The position numbers and the translations under genes are program-made. Below the pieces are notes generated by a model. That model had not been told where the DNA came from. It ran no database searches and was given only the letters and a program-made list of their open reading frames with translations. A stretch of 64,000 nucleotides of DNA from Enterobacterales bacterium CwR94 (GTDB taxonomy: Bacteria > Pseudomonadota > Gammaproteobacteria > Enterobacterales > Enterobacteriaceae): the NCBI GenBank assembly GCA_002837195.1, contig KZ478067.1, positions 124,001-188,000 on the forward strand, written 5' to 3'. This document shows, in pieces, positions 35,734 to 44,894 of the stretch (position 1 is its first letter; each line of letters opens with the position of its first letter).

Positions 35734-37014
35734 ATGAACTCCGATGACCTCGCGTTTGACCGCCAGCACATCTGGCACCCCTACACCTCGATGACCCAGC
35801 CTCTGCCCTGCTATCCGGTGGTGAGTGCGGCGGGTTGTACATTGACGCTGGCAGATGGACGCGAAGTCGTGGATGGCATGTCTTCCTGGTGGGCGGCGGT
35901 ACATGGCTACAATCATCCGCGCTTAAATGCCGCGCTACAGGCGCAAATGGCCAGGATGTCGCACGTGATGTTTGGCGGTATCACCCATCCCTCGGCTGTC
36001 GACTTGTGTCGCCAACTGGTTGCCATGACACCGGATCCGCTGACCTGCGTCTTCCTGGCGGACTCTGGCTCGGTGGCGGTGGAAGTCGCCATGAAGATGG
36101 CATTGCAGTACTGGCAGGCCAAGCGTGAGGTACGCCAACGTTTCCTGACGCTATGTCGCGGCTACCATGGCGATACGTTTTCCGCGATGTCGGTATGCGA
36201 TCCGGAAAATTCGATGCACAGCCTGTGGCAAGGCTATCTGCCCCAACATCTGTTTGCCGCCGCGCCGACGGGGGGATTTGCGGGCCATGCACCCGAAATC
36301 GACGATTTTCATCGCCTGTTAGCAGCACATCATCGCGAGATTGCGGCAGTGATCCTCGAACCGATCGTGCAAGGCGCGGGCGGAATGCGTTTCTATTCTC
36401 CGGCCTATTTGCAGGCCGTGCGTGACCTCTGTGACCAGTTTGGGGTGTTGTTGATTGCCGATGAAATTGCCACCGGCTTTGGCCGTACAGGTAAGCTGTT
36501 TGCCTGTGAACATGCAGGAATTGCGCCCGATATTATGTGTCTGGGCAAGGCACTGACGGGCGGTACCCTGACGTTGTCAGCCACCTTAACCACGCGCCAG
36601 GTTGCCGACACCATCAGCCAGGGTGAGGCAGGCTGTTTTATGCATGGCCCAACCTTTATGGGTAACCCGCTGGCGTGTGCAGTGGCAGCGGAAAGTCTGC
36701 GTATACTCTCAGAGGGCCACTGGCCGCAGCAGGTCGCCGCCATCGAACGTCAACTCTGTGAAACGCTGTTGCCGCTGCGCGCGTTAGAGACGGTGGCAGA
36801 CGTGCGCGTACTGGGCGCTATTGGCGTGGTCGAAACCCGGCGTCCGGTCAATATGGCGGCTTTACAGCACCATTTTGTGACATCCGGTGTGTGGATCCGC
36901 CCCTTTGGCAAGCTGATCTATTTGATGCCGCCGTACATTATTTCGCCGTCACAATTACAGCAGTTGACGGATGCCGTGGCCGCCGCCCTCAAGGATGCCA
37001 CCTTGTTTGCGTAA
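35734..37014 (+). CDS. bioA: Adenosylmethionine-8-amino-7-oxononanoate aminotransferase BioA
   Basis: PLP enzyme (class III aminotransferase) that uses SAM as amino donor to make DAPA. The 426-aa product follows E. coli BioA from [20 protein letters not shown] through [43 protein letters not shown] and the PLP-lysine motif [10 protein letters not shown] to [12 protein letters not shown]. The leader is very short: the ATG comes 8 bp after the BirA operator and has no strong Shine-Dalgarno. It is divergent from bioBFCD. Confidence 0.97.
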   Translation: MNSDDLAFDRQHIWHPYTSMTQPLPCYPVVSAAGCTLTLADGREVVDGMSSWWAAVHGYNHPRLNAALQAQMARMSHVMFGGITHPSAVDLCRQLVAMTPDPLTCVFLADSGSVAVEVAMKMALQYWQAKREVRQRFLTLCRGYHGDTFSAMSVCDPENSMHSLWQGYLPQHLFAAAPTGGFAGHAPEIDDFHRLLAAHHREIAAVILEPIVQGAGGMRFYSPAYLQAVRDLCDQFGVLLIADEIATGFGRTGKLFACEHAGIAPDIMCLGKALTGGTLTLSATLTTRQVADTISQGEAGCFMHGPTFMGNPLACAVAAESLRILSEGHWPQQVAAIERQLCETLLPLRALETVADVRVLGAIGVVETRRPVNMAALQHHFVTSGVWIRPFGKLIYLMPPYIISPSQLQQLTDAVAAALKDATLFA

Positions 37015-37088
37015 GCGGGGTCGTTGCTCAGGCAGGGGCCGGGCGTTTGCACTACGCTTGTATGACCTTCTTCTCACAAGAGGTCATT

Positions 37089-38138
37089 ATGCCGCAGGAA
37101 AAACACACCAATCGACGCGTTGTGCTGGCATCACGCCCGCATGGCGCGCCCTCTGAAGCACATTTTCGTCTGGAGACGCAGCATGTTCCTGAGCCCGCCG
37201 AGGGCCAGGTGTTGCTACGCACCCTGCTACTCTCTCTCGATCCTTACATGCGTGGACGCATGAGCGATGCCCCCTCTTATGTGCCCCCGGTTCCCGTCGG
37301 CGAGGTGATGGGCGCGGGCACGGTGGCCGTTGTTGAGCACTCCAGACATGCGGAATTTCAAGCCGGTGACTGGGTGGTCAGCCAAAACGGTTGGCAAGAT
37401 TTTGCGTTATCCGATGGGCGCGATCTGTTTAAACTCAGCGGCCCGGTACTCAAGCACCCTTCCTGGGCATTGGGTATCCTCGGTATGACAGGTTTCACCG
37501 CCTATATGGGCCTGTTGGATATTGGTAAACCGCAGGCCGGTGAAACGGTGGTGGTTGCCGCGGCAACCGGTGCCGTCGGATCGGTTGTCGGTCAGATTGC
37601 GAAACTGAAAGGCTGCCACGTGGTGGGGATCGCCGGTGGCGCGGAGAAATGCCGTTACGCAGAAGAGGTATTGGGTTTTGATACCTGTCTTGATCACTAT
37701 CAGGAAGGGCTGGGTGAACGTTTAAAACGCTATTGCCCGGAAGGCATTGACGTCTATTTCGAAAGCACCGGCGGGAAAATCTTTGAGGCTGTTCTGCCCT
37801 TAATGAATAACCGTGGCCGGATCCCCGTGTGTGGCTTAATCGCCGATTACAACAGCACACAGGTACCAGCAGGCCCCAACCAGCTCCCTCTTTTACAGAG
37901 CGCGATTCTGCGTAAACGTCTGCTGATGCAAGGCTTTATTATTACGTTGGATTACGCCGATCGCTTTGACGAATTTTTCCGCAAAATGAGTCAATGGGTG
38001 GCTGAAGATCGCTTTGTGTTCCGTGAAGATGTCGTCGATGGCCTGGATAATGCGCCTGAGACCTTTATCGGCATGCTGGAGGGAAAAAACTTCGGCAAAG
38101 TGATCATTCGCGTTGCCGGAGATACGCCACCGCAATAA
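37089..38138 (+). CDS. NADP-dependent oxidoreductase, CurA/YncB type
   Basis: Zinc-independent medium-chain reductase of 349 aa, of the leukotriene B4 12-hydroxydehydrogenase/curcumin reductase group that reduces alpha,beta-unsaturated carbonyls. It contains LSLDPYMRGRMSD near the N-terminus, the Rossmann loop AAATGAVGSVVGQIAKLKGC and IPVCGLIADYN. The ATG at 37089 follows AGAGG by 5 nt; frame upstream belongs to the end of bioA in another phase. It lies 11 bp from the DJ-1-like gene and is probably co-transcribed with it, suggesting an electrophile or carbonyl detoxification pair. E. coli CurA sits elsewhere on the chromosome. Confidence 0.88.
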   Translation: MPQEKHTNRRVVLASRPHGAPSEAHFRLETQHVPEPAEGQVLLRTLLLSLDPYMRGRMSDAPSYVPPVPVGEVMGAGTVAVVEHSRHAEFQAGDWVVSQNGWQDFALSDGRDLFKLSGPVLKHPSWALGILGMTGFTAYMGLLDIGKPQAGETVVVAAATGAVGSVVGQIAKLKGCHVVGIAGGAEKCRYAEEVLGFDTCLDHYQEGLGERLKRYCPEGIDVYFESTGGKIFEAVLPLMNNRGRIPVCGLIADYNSTQVPAGPNQLPLLQSAILRKRLLMQGFIITLDYADRFDEFFRKMSQWVAEDRFVFREDVVDGLDNAPETFIGMLEGKNFGKVIIRVAGDTPPQ

Positions 38139-38148
38139 GGAGAGCAGC

Positions 38149-38832
38149 ATGAAAGTCTTAATGGTGTTGACCTCACACGACCAGTTAGGTGACACCGGGA
38201 AGCAAACTGGCTTCTGGCTGGAGGAGTTCGCAGCCCCCTGGTATGTCTTTAAAGATGCTGGCCTGAACGTGGTACTGGCCTCTCCGAAAGGTGGGCAACC
38301 GCCACTGGATCCCAGTAGCGATCTGCCCGAGGCGCAAACCGAGAGCACTGCTCGCTTTCGCCACGATGCCTGCGCTCAGCAGGCATTAGCCAATACTCAG
38401 CGTTTGGACAGCGTAGATGCCGGTCACTTCGACGCCTTATTTCTGCCTGGCGGGCATGGGCCGCTCTGGGATCTCACTCAGGATCCGGCCTGTCTGGCCT
38501 TGATTGAAAATATGCTGGCCAATAAAAAACCGGTTGGTGCGGTTTGTCATGCCCCTGGCGTCTTACAGCACGTGAAGCAGGCAGATGGCACACCTTGGGT
38601 CGCAGGCAAGCAGGTAACGGGGTTTACCAATGCAGAAGAACAGGCGGTGGGATTAACAACGGTGGTGCCGTATCTGGTGGAAGAGGCATTAACCGCACAG
38701 GGTGCCCATTTCAAACAGGCCGCGCCGTGGTCTGTTTTTACCCTAACGGATGGCTATCTGGTGACCGGGCAAAATCCAGCGTCCTCCGCGGCAACGGCGC
38801 AGCAGGTCATCGCATTATTAGGACACGGGTAA
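38149..38832 (+). CDS. DJ-1/PfpI family protein (type 1 glutamine amidotransferase-like)
   Basis: A 227-aa DJ-1 superfamily protein. The nucleophile elbow is AVCHAPGVL with Cys133-His134, and Glu residues in GFWLEE (about 25-26) supply the conserved acid near the Cys. Related proteins of this size (Hsp31-like class) act as glyoxalases or chaperones, and the exact activity here is unknown. AAGGAG lies 7 nt before the ATG at 38149. It follows the CurA-like gene by 10 bp in one apparent operon and is closed by a strong terminator. Confidence 0.87.
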   Translation: MKVLMVLTSHDQLGDTGKQTGFWLEEFAAPWYVFKDAGLNVVLASPKGGQPPLDPSSDLPEAQTESTARFRHDACAQQALANTQRLDSVDAGHFDALFLPGGHGPLWDLTQDPACLALIENMLANKKPVGAVCHAPGVLQHVKQADGTPWVAGKQVTGFTNAEEQAVGLTTVVPYLVEEALTAQGAHFKQAAPWSVFTLTDGYLVTGQNPASSAATAQQVIALLGHG

Positions 38833-38844
38833 ACGTCTGACAAG

Positions 38845-38872
38845 AAAAACCCCATGCTCAACATGGGGTTTT
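38845..38872. terminator. Bidirectional terminator between the DJ-1-like gene and pgl
   Basis: AAAACCCCATG-ctcaa-CATGGGGTTTT is an 11-bp stem that includes A and T tracts on both sides. It can end both convergent transcripts. Confidence 0.9.
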
Positions 38873-38887
38873 CCGAAGCCGCAAGGT

Positions 38888-39883
38888 TTATCCTAAGGGA
38901 TGGATCACCACCCACATCGGGCCTTGTCCCACGGCGTAGCGCTTCAGTGGCGTCAACGCGCCGTTATCCGCATCAATACGGTACACTTCGATATGGTGGG
39001 ATTTTTGACCCGCCGCCACGAGGAATTTCCCGTCTTTATCAATGTTGAATCCGCGCGGTTGCGTTTCAGTCGGCTGATGCCCTGCTAAGGTAATGCTCTC
39101 ACCCGTTTCGCTGACATTGAAAATAGCTAACACGCTGGCGGTGCGATCGCACGCATACAGGTGACGGCCATCTGGTGTCAGGTGAATATCCGCACCCCAG
39201 CGGGTATCGGCGAAGCCTGCTGGCATTAGATCAATGCTTTGCACGCGCTCAACCGGGCCGTGCTCTCCCTGCAAACGCCAGACATCCACAGTGCAATCCA
39301 ACTCGTTCACGCAATACGCAAATTGACGGTTGGGATGGAAATCCATGTGACGCGGCCCGGCACCAGGCGCTGTAGTGACCTGCTCCTGCGGCGTGGCGGT
39401 CAGTTTGCCGTCGGTTCCGAGGCGATACAGACAGATACGGTCTTGTTTCAGCGCGGGCACAAACAGTGTTTGATTGGCGAGATCAATGTTCGCTGAGTGG
39501 CACCCATCCAAGCCTTTTATCACTTCAATCGGTGCGTGCGGTAATCCCTCGACCAGTGGCGTGACGCTGACGCAGGCATCATTATAAGAGCCACAGAACA
39601 GCCAACGGCCATCCCGGCTGGTGGAGATATGCGTTGGACTGCCGGGCAGTGCGGCTTCACCGGCTTTGCTCAGGCGGCCATCTGCCGCAATGTGCCAGGC
39701 CAGCACGCGAAAATCGGGGCGCACGCCCGTATAAAGAAAACGTCCATCAGGGCTCACCACCATGGGTTGCACCTGTGCCTGCACATCCACCACCTGTAAC
39801 AGCGTCAGCGCGCCTTGCTCGTCCATCTCAAAACAGTGAATCTGACCACTTTCCGGGCTGGCGGTGTAAACAACGTGTTTCAT
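38888..39883 (-). CDS. pgl: 6-phosphogluconolactonase Pgl (YbhE)
   Basis: Seven-bladed beta-propeller lactonase of the oxidative pentose phosphate pathway, 331 aa as in E. coli. It starts [20 protein letters not shown], and repeated blade motifs such as [47 protein letters not shown] and [12 protein letters not shown] are visible. It ends [20 protein letters not shown] precedes the ATG by about 4 nt. It is divergent from ybhA, as in E. coli. The 157-bp gap to ybhA contains a small palindrome (TACGCT-a-AGCGTA). Confidence 0.95.
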   Translation of the reverse strand: MKHVVYTASPESGQIHCFEMDEQGALTLLQVVDVQAQVQPMVVSPDGRFLYTGVRPDFRVLAWHIAADGRLSKAGEAALPGSPTHISTSRDGRWLFCGSYNDACVSVTPLVEGLPHAPIEVIKGLDGCHSANIDLANQTLFVPALKQDRICLYRLGTDGKLTATPQEQVTTAPGAGPRHMDFHPNRQFAYCVNELDCTVDVWRLQGEHGPVERVQSIDLMPAGFADTRWGADIHLTPDGRHLYACDRTASVLAIFNVSETGESITLAGHQPTETQPRGFNIDKDGKFLVAAGQKSHHIEVYRIDADNGALTPLKRYAVGQGPMWVVIHPLG

Positions 39884-40039
39884 GTGCTCTCCTGTAATCT
39901 GCCTGTGGTGTGCCCGATCGGCTGTACGCTAAGCGTAGACAATCTGACACGTCTGTTTTGGTCTGCTGTGCGTCCGGGTTTGGAACACAACGCAGCGCGG
40001 TGTAGTATCAAACTTTCCCTCTGACAAACTGGACCCTTC

Positions 40040-40858
40040 ATGAGCTATCGCGTTATTGCCCTGGATCTCGACGGCACGTTGTTAACGCCGCGCAAAACCA
40101 TTCTGCCTGAATCACTGGAAGCCCTGAATAAAGCCCGCGCTGCTGGCATCAAAGTGCTGATTGTGACGGGTCGTCACCATGTTGCTATCCATCCTTTTTA
40201 TCAGGCTCTGCAACTGGATACACCTGCAATTTGCTGTAATGGAACCTATTTGTATGATTATCATGCAAAAAAGGTCTTAGCTGCCGATCCTCTGCAACCT
40301 GCACAAGCGCTGCAGGTGATTGAACAACTCGACCACTTTGGCATTCATGGTTTGATCTATGTAGATGACGCCATGCTGTACCAAACGCCGACCGGACACG
40401 TTGAACGCACCCTGGCCTGGGCACAATCGTTACCGGCAGCACAGCGCCCCGCCTTTATTCAGGTTCCTTCGCTGGCGCAGGCCGCACGCGATGCAGACCA
40501 GATTTGGAAATTCGCCTTGTCGCATGAAAACACCGATGAGCTGAAACAGGTCGCCAACCACATCGAGACGACTCTCGGATTGGCCTGCGAATGGTCATGG
40601 CACGACCAGGTCGATGTAGCACAACAAGGCAACAGCAAAGGTAAACGTCTGAAGCAGTGGGTGGAAGCGGCGGGATATCGGATGGATGAGGTGGTTGCCT
40701 TTGGTGACAATTACAACGATCTCAGCATGCTGGAAAGCGTAGGGCTGGGCGTGGCGATGGGCAATGCTGATGACGCCATTAAAGCACGTGCCAAACGCGT
40801 GATTGGCGATAACCTTTCGTCCGGCATCGCCGATCTGCTGTACAAGGAAGTGTTGTAA
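40040..40858 (+). CDS. ybhA: Pyridoxal phosphatase YbhA (HAD family, Cof type)
   Basis: Cytosolic HAD-superfamily phosphatase of 272 aa, known in E. coli to act on pyridoxal 5'-phosphate and sugar phosphates. The nucleophile motif is ALDLDGTLL, motif II VTGR, and motif IV AFGDNYNDLSML; a C2-type cap lies between. The stop codon directly abuts the modC stop on the opposite strand with no base between. No terminator hairpin separates the two. Confidence 0.93.
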   Translation: MSYRVIALDLDGTLLTPRKTILPESLEALNKARAAGIKVLIVTGRHHVAIHPFYQALQLDTPAICCNGTYLYDYHAKKVLAADPLQPAQALQVIEQLDHFGIHGLIYVDDAMLYQTPTGHVERTLAWAQSLPAAQRPAFIQVPSLAQAARDADQIWKFALSHENTDELKQVANHIETTLGLACEWSWHDQVDVAQQGNSKGKRLKQWVEAAGYRMDEVVAFGDNYNDLSMLESVGLGVAMGNADDAIKARAKRVIGDNLSSGIADLLYKEVL

Positions 40859-41917
40859 TCAGGGCGTAATCGAAACGCTCTTAATCTGGGCATACAGCCA
40901 CATACCCGGCTTTATTGACAGTTCATCGCGGGCCCAGGGCGTGATTCGCGCCCACAGCCCGCTGCTGCCAATCCGCAATTTCACCTCCACCTGATCGTCA
41001 ATATCTAACAGCTCTTCCACTTGCGCAGGTAATACATTGCGGATACTGCTGTGGGCTGACGGGTGCAACACCAGGGAAACATCCGCCGACTGAATACGGA
41101 TGCGCAAGGTCGATTTCGCGGGTGCGTCAATGCGGCTGACCCAAATATGCTGATCGCCCAGCGTCAGCGCCGTCATGGCGTAATCGGGATGCTGCTCTAA
41201 AACCTGTACTTTCAGCACCGTGCTTTGTTCTGCGCGTGGCAGCCACGGTCGCATCGCGCTACTTGCCCACACCTGCTCCAGCGGCCCCATGGCTTTCACT
41301 TTGCCTTGATCCAGCACCAACACATTGTCGGCCAGATGCAGGATTTCATCGAGGCTGTGGCTCACATACAACATGGGGATCGCCAGCGTTGCCGCCAGTT
41401 TTTGCAAATAAGGCAACAATTCACGCTTGCGCGGTAAATCCAACGACGCCAGAGGTTCGTCCATCAGCAGAATATCCGGGGCACTGAGTAACGCCCGTCC
41501 GATAGCAACGCGCTGTTTTTCGCCCCCTGACAGTGACCAGGGAAAGCGATCGAGCAAGGCTTCCAACCCCAACAGCGCGACCAGGGCGTCGAACTCGCCC
41601 TGCTTCTCCTTCGCCATGCCGTAGCGCAGATTGCCGCGCACACGGTAGTGCGGAAACAGACGCGCATCCTGGAACACGTAGCCAACGCGACGCTGCTCAG
41701 GAGGAAGAAAAATGCCGGTCGCCGCATCGCTTAATACGCGCTGGTTAAGGATCACCTGCCCTTGTTGCGGCTGAGTCAAACCACTAATGGCATTGATTAA
41801 AGAGGTTTTTCCTGCCCCTGACACGCCAAACACTGCGGTGATGCCACGCGCGGGAATATCGACATTGAGCTGTAATTGGTGGCTACCCAGCGTTTGGGTA
41901 AAATCGAGGTGTAACAT
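40859..41917 (-). CDS. modC: Molybdate ABC transporter ATP-binding protein ModC
   Basis: ATPase of the molybdate importer, 352 aa as in E. coli. Walker A is [11 protein letters not shown], the signature [16 protein letters not shown] is intact, Walker B is [12 protein letters not shown]. The C-terminal MOP (TOBE) domain (about 290-352) binds molybdate for trans-inhibition. It follows modB with no intergenic base and ends flush with ybhA. Confidence 0.97.
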   Translation of the reverse strand: MLHLDFTQTLGSHQLQLNVDIPARGITAVFGVSGAGKTSLINAISGLTQPQQGQVILNQRVLSDAATGIFLPPEQRRVGYVFQDARLFPHYRVRGNLRYGMAKEKQGEFDALVALLGLEALLDRFPWSLSGGEKQRVAIGRALLSAPDILLMDEPLASLDLPRKRELLPYLQKLAATLAIPMLYVSHSLDEILHLADNVLVLDQGKVKAMGPLEQVWASSAMRPWLPRAEQSTVLKVQVLEQHPDYAMTALTLGDQHIWVSRIDAPAKSTLRIRIQSADVSLVLHPSAHSSIRNVLPAQVEELLDIDDQVEVKLRIGSSGLWARITPWARDELSIKPGMWLYAQIKSVSITP

Positions 41918-42607
41918 CTAGCGTCCCAGCCTTTTTTGTCCCCAACGCGTCAGCCACTCAGAAAAGAGCAGCGACAGCAGCGCTAAAATAATGGCAATCA
42001 CGCATAAACGCCCGGCATCGGCTTCTGCACCCGGCGTTTCAATCAGTGTGTACATCGCCAAAGGAATGGTGCGCGTTTCACCAGGAATATTGGAAACAAA
42101 GGTGATGGTGGCACCAAATTCCCCCAGTGACCGCGCGAAGGCCAATACCGTACCCGCGATCAGGCCCGGCAGCGTAAGCGGCAGCGTGATGGTAAAAAAC
42201 ACCCGTAATCGGCTGGCCCCCAAGGTGCGCGCAGCCTGCTCCAGCTTTTCATCCACCGCCTCCAGTGCCAGGCGGATGGCGCGCACCATTAAGGGGAACG
42301 CAATCACCGCCGAAGCCAACGCGGCACCGCGCCAGCTAAACGAAAAGCTAAAACCAAACCAGTCGTACAGCCACTCGCCAATCACGCCGCGTCGACCTAG
42401 CATGACCAGCAGTAAATAACCAATCACCACCGGCGGGAGCACCAGCGGCAGATGGATCAGGCTGTCAAACAGTGCCTTGCCGGGAAAACGGCAGCGCACC
42501 AGTATCCATGCACACAGGATCCCAAACGGCAGGCTCACCGCCACCGCCACTAACGACACTTGCAAACTGAGCAGTAACGCCTGCCATTCGAGATCGCTCA
42601 ACATCAT
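41918..42607 (-). CDS. modB: Molybdate ABC transporter permease ModB
   Basis: Inner-membrane permease of 229 aa with five to six helices. The EAA loop that contacts ModC reads EQAARTLGASRLRVFFTITLPLTLPGL. Start codons stand in tandem (ATG ATG at 42607 and 42604); the first overlaps the modA stop by 4 bp. E. coli ModB has the same length (229). Confidence 0.97.
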   Translation of the reverse strand: MMLSDLEWQALLLSLQVSLVAVAVSLPFGILCAWILVRCRFPGKALFDSLIHLPLVLPPVVIGYLLLVMLGRRGVIGEWLYDWFGFSFSFSWRGAALASAVIAFPLMVRAIRLALEAVDEKLEQAARTLGASRLRVFFTITLPLTLPGLIAGTVLAFARSLGEFGATITFVSNIPGETRTIPLAMYTLIETPGAEADAGRLCVIAIILALLSLLFSEWLTRWGQKRLGR

Positions 42608-43377
42608 TTCTGCGGTGCAAATCCATATTGTTTAAACACGGCGGAAGCCTCCGGCCCCTTCAGGTAGTTGAAGAATGCTTTGACTGCCTCATTGTTGTGG
42701 TCTTTTACCACTGCCATCGGGTATTCGACCGGCTTATGACTGTCTGCCGGGAAGGTGCCCACTACCGCCACTTTTTGGCTGGCGACGGCATCCGAACCAT
42801 ACACGATGCCGTAAGGCGCTTCATCACGTTCAACCAACGCCAGTGCCGCACGCACGTTGTTAGCACGTGCCATCAGCGGCGACAATGTCTCCCACGCGCC
42901 CAGTTTCTGCAACGCTTCTTTAGCGTAGATACCGGCGGGCACGTGGTCGGGATCGCCCACCGCCAAACGCTGGCCGTTCATCAAACTTTTCCAGTCGGTT
43001 TGCGCATTAATGGTGACATTCGCCGCTTTCGCCGCAGCAGGCGCAATTAATACCAGATCGTTGCCCAACAGCGTGTAACGCGTGTCGGTAAGCACGGATT
43101 TTTTCTCTACCGCGTAATCCATCCATTGCTGATCGGCAGAAATAAACAGATCGGCCGGTGCGCCCTGTTCAATCTGGCGCGCCAGGGTTGAAGAAGAGGC
43201 ATAGGAAGAGACAATCTCGACGCCTTTCTCTTGCTGGTACTGTTTTGCAATCTGATCCAGTGCATTGGTCAGTGAAGCCGCTGCAAAGACAGTGACTTTA
43301 TCCGCAGCCACGGCGTGTCCCATAAAACTCAGACTGATGACGGCAGTGGCCAATAGGGTGTTCAACTTCAAAGACAT
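42604..43377 (-). CDS. modA: Molybdate-binding periplasmic protein ModA
   Basis: Periplasmic binding protein of the molybdate importer, 257 aa. The signal peptide ends AVAA, and mature protein begins DKVTVFAAASLTNALDQI with the oxyanion-binding Ser. The second anion site is in YASSSTLARQIEQGAPADLF, and DEAPYGIVYGSDA is conserved. AGGAGA lies 5 nt before the ATG. A promoter overlapped by a ModE-like operator stands directly upstream, consistent with repression by ModE when molybdate is plentiful. Confidence 0.97.
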   Translation of the reverse strand: MSLKLNTLLATAVISLSFMGHAVAADKVTVFAAASLTNALDQIAKQYQQEKGVEIVSSYASSSTLARQIEQGAPADLFISADQQWMDYAVEKKSVLTDTRYTLLGNDLVLIAPAAAKAANVTINAQTDWKSLMNGQRLAVGDPDHVPAGIYAKEALQKLGAWETLSPLMARANNVRAALALVERDEAPYGIVYGSDAVASQKVAVVGTFPADSHKPVEYPMAVVKDHNNEAVKAFFNYLKGPEASAVFKQYGFAPQK

Positions 43378-43393
43378 GGGGTCTCTCCTGGTT

Positions 43394-43417
43394 CGTTATG
43401 TAGAACACACTATAACG
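43394..43417. promoter_or_regulatory. ModE-like operator of modABC
   Basis: A 24-bp palindrome with arms CGTTATGT and CTATAACG around 8 bp. It covers the modA -10 region and likely start site, the position expected for repression. Same layout as the site before moaA (27338-27361). Confidence 0.8.
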
Positions 43418-43436
43418 TTATTTTTCAGGCTGTCAT
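43409..43436 (-). promoter_or_regulatory. modA promoter
   Basis: On the minus strand ATGACA and TATAGT are separated by 16 bp. The start would fall near 43402, inside the ModE palindrome, about 25 bp before the modA ATG. Confidence 0.6.
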
Positions 43437-43470
43437 TTGATTATCGGCAGGTTTTAGCGAGGGATGAGCG

Positions 43471-43497
43471 AAAAAAAACGCCCGCATTTGCGGGCGT
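43471..43497 (-). terminator. Rho-independent terminator of acrZ
   Basis: ACGCCCGC-aaat-GCGGGCGT followed by a run of eight T on the minus strand, 7 bp after the acrZ stop. It separates acrZ from modABC, so the two are not one simple transcript. Confidence 0.92.
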
Positions 43498-43503
43498 CAG
43501 GAT

Positions 43504-43662
43504 TCAGACGTTGGTCTTTTTGGCCGGACGATCATCGCGGTGACCGATTTTAGAGATGATGTTAAAAACTTCACCCAGACCGTAAATCAGGCCCAAAATA
43601 ATCGCCATGACCACCGGTACCATCAGTACCGCTATCGCCATGCTTTTCAGCAGTTCCAGCAT
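43504..43662 (-). CDS. acrZ: AcrB-associated small membrane protein AcrZ (YbhT)
   Basis: A 52-aa single-helix membrane protein that binds AcrB and tunes drug export by AcrAB-TolC. The sequence [20 protein letters not shown], then [20 protein letters not shown] and a basic tail, is nearly that of E. coli AcrZ (49 aa) over the helix, including the Pro16 kink. GAGG precedes the ATG by 5 nt. It is on the same strand as modABC, directly upstream, as in E. coli. The upstream neighbour is treR instead of modE. Confidence 0.95.
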   Translation of the reverse strand: MLELLKSMAIAVLMVPVVMAIILGLIYGLGEVFNIISKIGHRDDRPAKKTNV

Positions 43663-43723
43663 GTGAGCCTCATTGGGTTGACGTGGAAAACCTCGATTTT
43701 AACCGCTAAGCAAATTATTGCAC

Positions 43724-44689
43724 TCACCTTTTGTGCCCGTCGAGGCGGGAAGGAACGATTTGTTGCACGCGCTCACCGCTGCCATTCAGCAGATCCACCA
43801 GCGTCGTTGCCGCGGCCTTGCCCGCCTTGGCATAGCCGAGATCCACGGAGAGCGTATCGGGAAACAAAAAGTGCAACAGCGGCGTGTGTCCAATACTGCA
43901 CACCTGGAGCTGACGCTCTGGGTGCCCCTGCAGAAATTTCATCGCCCCCAACGCCAGCGTATCGGTGGCGCAAATCAGCGCCGTGGCCTGCTCGCCGATC
44001 GCCTCACCCGCCAGCTCGAAGCCACTTAAATAACCGAGATCGCCCAATGCCACAGTGGGTGTAAGTTGGAAGTGTTCACAGGCTTGCAGATAGGCTTGAT
44101 GGCGTAAACGCCCGGTGGTTTCATCCTGTAAAGCCACCCCCAAATAACCGATGTGGCGATGCCCGTCCTCCACCAGTCGGCTCATCAGCTGCTGCACCGC
44201 ACCTTGATCGTCAAAGCATATTGAGGACAAACCGGGATACTGGCGCACCATCACCACCATTTTATCCTGCCAGCGGGACAATAACGCCGCATCAAGCCCG
44301 GTGAAACCGAACAAAATCACGCCATCCACCTTACGTTGCGCCATGATGCGCAAGTGGTCTTCCACCAGTGCTGGTTTCAACAGGCTCTCCATCAACATGG
44401 AGTCATACCCCTGCTCATACAGCAGCGGCAGGATAGCGCGCACCGCCTGGTTTTCGGAGGGGGAGTCCAGACGCGACACAATGATGCCAATAATCTTGTC
44501 GCTCTGCCCACGCATCGCTTGCGCTGAGCGCGAGGGAATAAAACCATATTGTTGAATCACGGCTTCGACACGCTCACGCGTTTCGGCACTGACGCGCCCT
44601 TCATGGTTAATCACGCGGGAAACCGTGGACTTGCCGACCCCGCTGAGACGCGCAATATCTTTGATGGTAAGACGTGATGACGCAGCCAT
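43724..44689 (-). CDS. treR: Trehalose operon repressor TreR
   Basis: LacI-family repressor of 321 aa, with the N-terminal HTH RLTIKDIARLSGVGKSTVSRVINHEGRVSAETRERVEAVIQQYGF (about residues 6-50) closely following E. coli TreR. The periplasmic-binding-like core binds trehalose 6-phosphate in E. coli. The ATG at 44689 (MAASSRLTIK) is preferred; a TTG at 44707 would add six residues. AAGGG lies about 10 nt upstream. Unlike the E. coli order treR-treB-treC, all on one strand, here treR is divergent from treBC. The TreR operator lies in between. Confidence 0.92.
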   Translation of the reverse strand: MAASSRLTIKDIARLSGVGKSTVSRVINHEGRVSAETRERVEAVIQQYGFIPSRSAQAMRGQSDKIIGIIVSRLDSPSENQAVRAILPLLYEQGYDSMLMESLLKPALVEDHLRIMAQRKVDGVILFGFTGLDAALLSRWQDKMVVMVRQYPGLSSICFDDQGAVQQLMSRLVEDGHRHIGYLGVALQDETTGRLRHQAYLQACEHFQLTPTVALGDLGYLSGFELAGEAIGEQATALICATDTLALGAMKFLQGHPERQLQVCSIGHTPLLHFLFPDTLSVDLGYAKAGKAAATTLVDLLNGSGERVQQIVPSRLDGHKR

Positions 44690-44786
44690 GAAAAACAAAC
44701 CCTTCAACGTGTGCTAAAAAAGCCAGTATAACAGAAAGTTAATGCTTTCTTTTTCCTCTTCCTCTCGCCATCTGTCCGCGAAAGAG

Positions 44787-44802
44787 TGTGATTGCCATCA
44801 TA
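44787..44802. promoter_or_regulatory. CRP-like site upstream of treB
   Basis: TGTGATTGCCATCATA matches TGTGA-N6-TCACA in eight of ten positions. It ends 3 bp before the TreR operator. treBC of E. coli is activated by CRP, which fits. Confidence 0.5.
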
Positions 44803-44805
44803 AAT

Positions 44806-44817
44806 GGGAACGTTCCC
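44806..44817. promoter_or_regulatory. TreR operator
   Basis: GGGAACGTTCCC is a perfect 12-bp palindrome in the treR-treB divergent region, and it is the sequence I recall as the E. coli TreR binding site. It is 77 bp before treB. Confidence 0.85.
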
Positions 44818-44894
44818 GCTTTAGGTTTCAGGCTGCCCAGGTTACTTTCTCGCTGCCCATACTTTTGTTCGAATTCAACACCCAGGACATCACC

